A stretch of 36,613 nucleotides of DNA, taken from positions 1-36,613 of the IMG/VR virus record IMGVR_UViG_3300043540_000086. One strand, given 5' to 3'. The position numbers and the translations under genes are program-made. The number at the start of each line of letters is the position of its first letter. Within the stretch, counting starts at the first letter, position 1. This document shows positions 33,003 through 36,613 of this stretch, one piece after another. Source of the DNA: a virus. The notes below the pieces were generated by a model, which was not told where the DNA came from, made no database searches, and was given only the letters and a program-made list of their open reading frames with translations.

Positions 33003-33078
33003 TGAGACTCAGTCTCAACAAGCCGGGTAACGCGTTACATGCTTAGGACGCTAATGATGGTAATGAGAATCAGTCTCA
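33003..33078. promoter_or_regulatory. Two palindromic operator-like sites
   Basis: TGAGACTCAGTCTCA at 33003-33017 is a perfect 7-1-7 palindrome. A copy with one mismatch lies at 33064-33078, 61 bp away and 7 bp before the -35 box of the next promoter. GTAACGCGTTAC (33027-33038) is between them. The intergenic stretch 32936-33121 holds no gene. Confidence 0.62.
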
Positions 33079-33085
33079 GTTGGTC

Positions 33086-33114
33086 TTGACACGCCGCAGA
33101 TCATCGGCAAAGAT
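33086..33114 (+). promoter_or_regulatory. Promoter for the gene at 33122
   Basis: TTGACA (33086-33091) and AAAGAT (33109-33114) are 17 bp apart. The start should fall at about 33121-33122, the ATG itself, implying a leaderless message. The -10 is weak. Confidence 0.5.
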
Positions 33115-33121
33115 TCACCCG

Positions 33122-33535
33122 ATGCCAGCCAACGCCACACCGCTCACCCGCCCCGTCGCCGCTCCCGGACCGTCAGCGGTCGTCACAGCGTCATCCCGCC
33201 GCAACATGCGCCTCAGCAGGCTCAAGCGTCCCCGCCGCTTCGACCGCGATGCCCAGCTTGCGCTGATCGACCTCCTGGCTGCCGGCGTCGAGCGGCAGGC
33301 GGCAGAGCAGGACGCCGAGCTTAAGTCGGCGGACCGCAAGAACCTGGCCCTGGCAGCCGCGGTGCTCGTCGACAAGCATCGGCTGATCATGGGCGAGGCG
33401 ACGCAGATCACGACGGACCTCGGGCCGGATGAGGTGCGTGAGCTGGAGCGGATGCGGGAGCGGGCCGCGCTAGAGGCCAGGCGGCTCGGCGTGGATATCG
33501 CATCGGACGCCGATGCACCCCGCTGTGAGGATTAG
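33122..33535 (+). CDS. Putative small terminase subunit
   Basis: This 137-aa protein starts at ATG 33122; no ribosome site is present, in keeping with a leaderless transcript. The N-terminus is basic (NMRLSRLKRPRRFDRDAQLA). A helical core follows (DRKNLALAAAVLVDKHRLIM GEAT), of the kind found in small terminase-like proteins of phages from high-GC hosts. The C-terminus is acidic coiled coil (ELERMRERAALEARRLG). It lies about 0.9 kb before the large terminase. A regulator is an alternative. Small terminases recognise the packaging site. Confidence 0.5.
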   Translation: MPANATPLTRPVAAPGPSAVVTASSRRNMRLSRLKRPRRFDRDAQLALIDLLAAGVERQAAEQDAELKSADRKNLALAAAVLVDKHRLIMGEATQITTDLGPDEVRELERMRERAALEARRLGVDIASDADAPRCED

Positions 33536-33741
33536 CGGCTTTCGCGGTGCACGATCCGGTGCACGAGCGCGGATGTGATGCCAGCCGCATCCGCGACAGC
33601 GCGCATCGTGTGGCCTTCGGCGATCGCCGTGCGGATGGACTCGTCACGAGCGATCCGCAGCTTGCGCGCCTCGGCCTGCGAGGTCGCCAACGCGGCTGCC
33701 GCGCGGGCGACCTCGCTCAGGGGCTCATTCGGCTCATTCAC
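33532..33741 (-). CDS. Small helix-turn-helix protein
   Basis: This 69-aa protein starts at GTG 33741, overlapping the upstream gene by 8 bases. Residues 36-64 form an HTH (IRTAIAEGHTMRAVADAAGI then TSALVHRIVHR). The same pattern occurs in the gene at 26255. It converges with the terminase-like gene, overlapping by 4 bases. It probably binds DNA; its targets are unknown. Confidence 0.68.
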   Translation of the reverse strand: MNEPNEPLSEVARAAAALATSQAEARKLRIARDESIRTAIAEGHTMRAVADAAGITSALVHRIVHRESR

Positions 33742-33904
33742 CGCTGGCCGCCAAGCTCTCGGCGAGTGCGTGGCAATCGGCGACCGTATACACGGGAGTA
33801 CCCGCGCCATGGGCCCATACCACCCACTCTCCGATATTACGCTCGACCGCGTCGACCAGTACCCGCTTGGCCGCAAATATTCCCCTTACTTCGTCCTCGG
33901 TCAT
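33734..33904 (-). CDS. 56-aa hypothetical protein
   Basis: ATG 33904 is 6 nt after aggtg; an ATG three bases upstream is less well placed. The sequence is MTEDEVRGIFAAKRVLVDAV followed by WVVWAHGAGTPVYTVADCHA. It is a compact acidic protein with a Trp/Val-rich centre. It lies between two genes of a short leftward operon. The function is unknown. Confidence 0.6.
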   Translation of the reverse strand: MTEDEVRGIFAAKRVLVDAVERNIGEWVVWAHGAGTPVYTVADCHALAESLAASGE

Positions 33905-33922
33905 CATCTACACCTGGTCTTT

Positions 33923-33968
33923 CATGATGTCGATTACCCGGCTCGCATGATGTCGATTACCCGGCTCG
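33923..33968. repeat. 23-bp perfect tandem duplication
   Basis: 33923-33945 and 33946-33968 are identical. The duplication lies at the 3' end of the leftward gene 33934-34125 and is not a multiple of three, so it changes the reading frame at that gene's end. Confidence 0.93.
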
Positions 33969-34125
33969 CTTCGGCGCTGGTGAGTCCCTTGCGCTGGATG
34001 TGCGATGCGCTCCTGCCGAGGATTCTTCCGGCCGGCGTCGCCCATCCGTACTGGCCGGCGTAACTGGGGCTAATTCGGCTCGCGAGCGACTGGATGTAGC
34101 GGATCTGGCTGGCGGTGGCGGTCAT
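33934..34125 (-). CDS. Small protein whose C-terminus was altered by a duplication
   Basis: This 63-aa protein starts at ATG 34125 with aaggag upstream. The sequence MTATASQIRYIQSLASRISP ... GLTSAEASRVIDIM is helical. It now ends RAG. Without the second repeat copy it would end SRVIDIMKDQV, with its stop touching the next gene's start, the usual spacing here. It is first in the operon behind a clear promoter. Confidence 0.7.
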   Translation of the reverse strand: MTATASQIRYIQSLASRISPSYAGQYGWATPAGRILGRSASHIQRKGLTSAEASRVIDIMRAG

Positions 34126-34157
34126 GTCGGATCTCCTTGGCTCTGATTACTACGGTA

Positions 34158-34187
34158 AGCGTATCCCCTCCCGACGTGGCGTGTCAA
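34158..34187 (-). promoter_or_regulatory. Promoter of the short leftward operon
   Basis: On the minus strand TTGACA (34187-34182) and TACGCT (34163-34158) are 18 bp apart; the predicted start is near 34151. GCGTAAGCG-like repeats around it could be operators. Confidence 0.68.
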
Positions 34188-34449
34188 CCAGCGTAAGCGG
34201 ATCCAAGAAAATCTTAACAATTGGGGTGTCTGCTCTGTTGTGCGGGCGATCGGTGGCATTGCGCCGCGATGGCCCCCCGGGGTCTGCCCGCGCCGGGGCG
34301 CGCGGGCTCTGGCCTCACACCGCGGGCGCAGGCGCGGCGCGCATCGCGTCATGTATGGCGATGCGGAGCCATTCGACGTTTTTTGTTGTTTCATTTTAAC
34401 CTACCAATTTCCGCTATACAAAAAATAAAAGGCGCCGTGTATATAAGCG
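34188..34449. other. Non-coding region before the large terminase
   Basis: No gene is seen. gcccgcgc/gcgcgggc near 34298-34319 forms a very stable hairpin. gcatcgc (34341-34347) pairs with gcgatgc (34358-34364), and a run of six Ts follows at about 34379. The last 70 bases are AT-rich, with TATACA (34415-34420) and TATATA (34440-34445) as possible -10 boxes. It may hold the terminase promoter, a terminator or the packaging site. Confidence 0.5.
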
Positions 34450-35904
34450 ATGCTAACTACACGCGATATACAACTGGCCCTAGCGACACCACACAGCATG
34501 TCCGCATGGTGCCGTCTTTCGGGAAAGCCGATAGACCTGTGGGATCATCAGCGCCAGGTCCTCGATCTGTGTATGACGGGCAAGGGTCTCGTGATCCTCA
34601 AGGCGCGTCAGCTCGGCGTGTCCGAGGTCATCGCGATGTATGTGCTCTGGTTCGCGATGACCAACCCGAACTCGCAGTCCATGCTGATCTCCATTGGGGA
34701 CCGCGAGAGCGTTGACCTGCTCGCACGGCTGGAGGCGCTCTATGACTCCATGCCCGCGGAGGTTCGCAACTACGCCTCCAAGAAGGGTCCGCCGAACCAG
34801 CACATCCTGCGGCTCGGGAACTCGATAATCAGGAGTCTCCCGGCGGGGGCGGGGCGTGCGTTCAAGAGTGACCTGCTCGTGCTCGACGAGGCGGCGCGGT
34901 GGGAGAACGCCGATGAGCGGATGGCGGACCTGATGCCGACCGCGGCGGACTCCGGGCAGACGATCATCTCCTCGACGGCGCGCGGGATCGGGAACATGTT
35001 CTGGAGGCAATGGGCGCAGACAAGGCCGAACACCAACCGCATCTTCATCCCCGCCACGGCGCGTCCAACCAGGACACGCCAGTGGGTCGAACAGCAGCGC
35101 AATGAGTTGATGCACCTCGGGCCGCAGGAGTATCCGCTGACATCCCAGGAGGCGTTTCTGTCGAGCGGCGTGGGTATCCTCGATACGTCCGGGCTGTCGT
35201 GGATGACCGAGCACATGGCGCGCACCGGGACCCGGTACGAGATCTCCGCGCAAGGAGCGGTACGTGACCAGGCAGGACGATGGACGCTTTGGCAAGCTCC
35301 TGAGCCGGGACGCGATTACATCCTCGCGGCGGACAGTTCGGGAGGCGGCGCGGGAAGCGATCCAAGCGCTGCCTGCATCTACGACGTTGGTGCTCGTTGT
35401 CAGGTCGGAGCCTTCTGGGGACGTGTCCCTCCGCATGTCCTGGCACGGCAACTTGCCAACGCGGGATTGATCTACAACACCGCGCTGATCGCGCCGGAGG
35501 CCAACGACCACGGAAAGGCCGTCGTCGCGCATCTGGCCGACGCCGGGTATCCCCGCATCTACGAATCCGAGCGGTTCGACACCGCGCGTGGCGGGGTATC
35601 GGGCGCCGGGCAGCTCGGCTGGGTGATGTCACGGGCATCGAAGCACACCGCCGTCGGCGCGCTCGGATCGGCGATCTACCACCGCACCGTCTGTATCCGG
35701 GATGTGGAGGCCATCTCCGAGATGACGATGTTCGGCGAGATCGCGCCGGGCAAGTTCGCCGCGATCTCCGGGCACGACGACAGGGTGATCGCGCACGCCA
35801 TCGCCATCGCCATCATGGACCACTCGGCGCTTACCGGAGGCATGTCCGCCGCCGAGGCGGAGCGTCCGTACTGGATGGCCGGTGACGTCGTGACCGGCTA
35901 TTAG
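34450..35904 (+). CDS. terL: Terminase large subunit
   Basis: This 484-aa protein is the packaging motor and nuclease. The ATPase has an N-terminal adenine-binding-type WDHQRQVLD, Walker A-like KARQLGVSE (51-59), Walker B DLLVLDEA (141-148) and coupling motif IISSTARG (172-179). The nuclease domain has Asp295 (LAADSSGG), Glu350 (APEANDHG) and Asp443/444 (GHDDRVIAHA), the expected metal-binding acids. The start lacks a clear ribosome site (aagcg only), so it may be leaderless or weakly translated. It cuts DNA and threads it through the portal. Confidence 0.95.
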   Translation: MLTTRDIQLALATPHSMSAWCRLSGKPIDLWDHQRQVLDLCMTGKGLVILKARQLGVSEVIAMYVLWFAMTNPNSQSMLISIGDRESVDLLARLEALYDSMPAEVRNYASKKGPPNQHILRLGNSIIRSLPAGAGRAFKSDLLVLDEAARWENADERMADLMPTAADSGQTIISSTARGIGNMFWRQWAQTRPNTNRIFIPATARPTRTRQWVEQQRNELMHLGPQEYPLTSQEAFLSSGVGILDTSGLSWMTEHMARTGTRYEISAQGAVRDQAGRWTLWQAPEPGRDYILAADSSGGGAGSDPSAACIYDVGARCQVGAFWGRVPPHVLARQLANAGLIYNTALIAPEANDHGKAVVAHLADAGYPRIYESERFDTARGGVSGAGQLGWVMSRASKHTAVGALGSAIYHRTVCIRDVEAISEMTMFGEIAPGKFAAISGHDDRVIAHAIAIAIMDHSALTGGMSAAEAERPYWMAGDVVTGY

Positions 35905-35914
35905 CATCGCCGGT

Positions 35915-36040
35915 ATGAGTGATTCACTTGCCCGCGCGCAGGATGAGTGGGAATATCACTGGCGAATCTACATGGAGCGTCGCGCGTGCCGATCCCCGGA
36001 GTTGACTACTCATATTCCCGTCCGGACCTCTCGGAGCTAG
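35915..36040 (+). CDS. 41-aa peptide overlapping the DUF1906 start, tentative
   Basis: The ATG lies 10 bases after the terminase stop. The first half is protein-like (MSDSLARAQDEWEYHWRIYM). The second half overlaps the DUF1906 gene in another frame by 55 bases. No ribosome site is visible. It may be real, as a bridge between two coupled genes, or chance. Confidence 0.4.
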   Translation: MSDSLARAQDEWEYHWRIYMERRACRSPELTTHIPVRTSRS

Positions 36041-36613
36041 TACGACTGGGAAAGCAGTTCGTCGTGCGGTACGTCTCGCGCGATCCGCGTAAGTGCATCA
36101 CCCGCACCGAGGCGCAGGCGATCGCCGCGCACAAACTGCAACTGGTGCTGGTGTTCGAGGACGCGTCCAACCGCGCACTCGGGTCCAAGGCGGACGGGCG
36201 CGCGGACGCCGAGTTCGCATCGCGTGTGATCGCATCGCTGGGAGAGGGGCATCCGCAGGTCTGCTACTGGGCCGTGGACTTCGACACCGCCGGGAATCCG
36301 GGCGTCACCGACAGATATGCGAGCGGGTGGGCATCATGGCCGCGTGCGCGCACGGGTCCGTACGGTTCTTATGAGATCGTCGAACATCACCGCCGCCGGG
36401 GGTTTGGATACGGCTGGCAGACCAATGCCTGGTCGCACGGGCGCTGGAGCCCGCTCGCCCAATTGCGCCAGCACGCGCCCGGCGTGACCCTCGCCGGCGG
36501 TTCGGTTGACCTGTGCGATGCGATGACATCCGACTACGGGCAGTACATGCGCCCGCACACCCCCGGCACGACGCTGACCCCTGGTGAATGGCGCGACTTG
36601 CTCGACTGGGTGC
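35986..36613 (+). CDS. DUF1906 glycoside-hydrolase-like protein, N-terminal part (continues at base 1)
   Basis: The gene starts at GTG 35986, with ggag 8 nt upstream, and runs off the right edge. It continues at 1-270, giving 256 aa on the circle. The DUF1906/Rv2525c-like TIM-barrel pattern is clear: IPGVDYSYSRPDLSEL (Asp7), QFVVRYVSRD, LVLVFEDASN (Glu58), CYWAVDFDT (Asp98/Asp100), FGYGWQTNAWSHG, and the terminal GGSVDLCDA. The barrel is related to GH25 lysozymes, so cell-wall hydrolysis is plausible. Position before a mini two-helix membrane protein supports an endolysin role. No signal peptide is seen. Confidence 0.85.
   Translation, partial: MPIPGVDYSYSRPDLSELVRLGKQFVVRYVSRDPRKCITRTEAQAIAAHKLQLVLVFEDASNRALGSKADGRADAEFASRVIASLGEGHPQVCYWAVDFDTAGNPGVTDRYASGWASWPRARTGPYGSYEIVEHHRRRGFGYGWQTNAWSHGRWSPLAQLRQHAPGVTLAGGSVDLCDAMTSDYGQYMRPHTPGTTLTPGEWRDLLDWV
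36487..36613 (+). repeat. 127-bp terminal direct repeat (contig closure)
   Basis: The last 127 bases are identical to bases 1-127. The exact length equals a common assembler k-mer size, so this most likely shows circular closure rather than a natural terminal repeat. A coding gene reads straight through the join. Confidence 0.95.

Noticed and set aside
34221-34715. 164-codon rightward frame across the pre-terminase gap
   Set aside because: Unlike the terminase frame it has no recognisable motif and its composition follows GC-rich non-coding hairpins.
36487-36613. Natural direct terminal repeat
   Set aside because: The length equals an assembler k-mer and a gene crosses the join, so assembly closure is simpler. 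Not excluded without reads.

Overview
The window looks like the complete, circularly closed genome of a tailed dsDNA phage. The first 127 bases recur exactly as the last 127 bases (36487-36613). That is what an assembler leaves when it closes a circle, so the unique genome is about 36,486 bp, and the glycosidase-like gene at the right edge continues into the left edge. High GC, many GTG starts, tightly overlapping ATGA/GTGA gene junctions, TANNNT-type -10 boxes and two apparently leaderless genes suggest an actinobacterial or similar high-GC host; this is inference. I see a portal, large terminase, HK97-type/SU10-like capsid protein, scaffold, head-tail adaptor, tail/neck proteins and large internal virion proteins, but no clear tape measure, tail tube or sheath. 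A podovirus-like particle is therefore the best guess. No integrase, DNA polymerase, tRNA or CRISPR array was seen.

Layout. 34450-36613, continuing through 1-26260, is one long rightward block. It holds the large terminase, a DUF1906 lysin-like gene with a mini two-helix membrane protein, small zinc-ribbon proteins, the portal, and spike/fibre-like proteins (3.0-7.0 kb). A scaffold follows, then a capsid transcription unit with its own promoter, structured leader and terminator (8.1-11.06 kb). Next come adaptor and tail genes (11.1-15.3 kb), internal virion/ejection proteins (15.3-20.9 kb), and a transglycosylase/NlpC lysin with holin candidates (20.8-23.6 kb). Last is an XRE-controlled recombination module with a RecT-like protein and a VRR-NUC nuclease (23.65-26.26 kb).

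26255-31703 is a leftward accessory operon of about fifteen small genes. It includes a pentapeptide-repeat protein, a DUF6745 protein carrying about 36 tetrapeptide repeats together with its small partner, a minimal HTH protein, and a truncated second copy of the pentapeptide gene. 31704-31925 is a divergent control region with two promoters, paired operator-like sites and a terminator placed directly after the rightward promoter. 31926-32935 encodes a small protein and a winged-helix replication protein whose gene contains iteron-like repeats and a perfect hairpin (candidate origin). 33122-33535 is a possible small terminase. 33532-34125 is a short leftward operon. 34126-34449 is a non-coding region of GC-extreme hairpins followed by an AT-rich stretch in front of the terminase.

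All family assignments come from reading motifs by eye; no database search was run.
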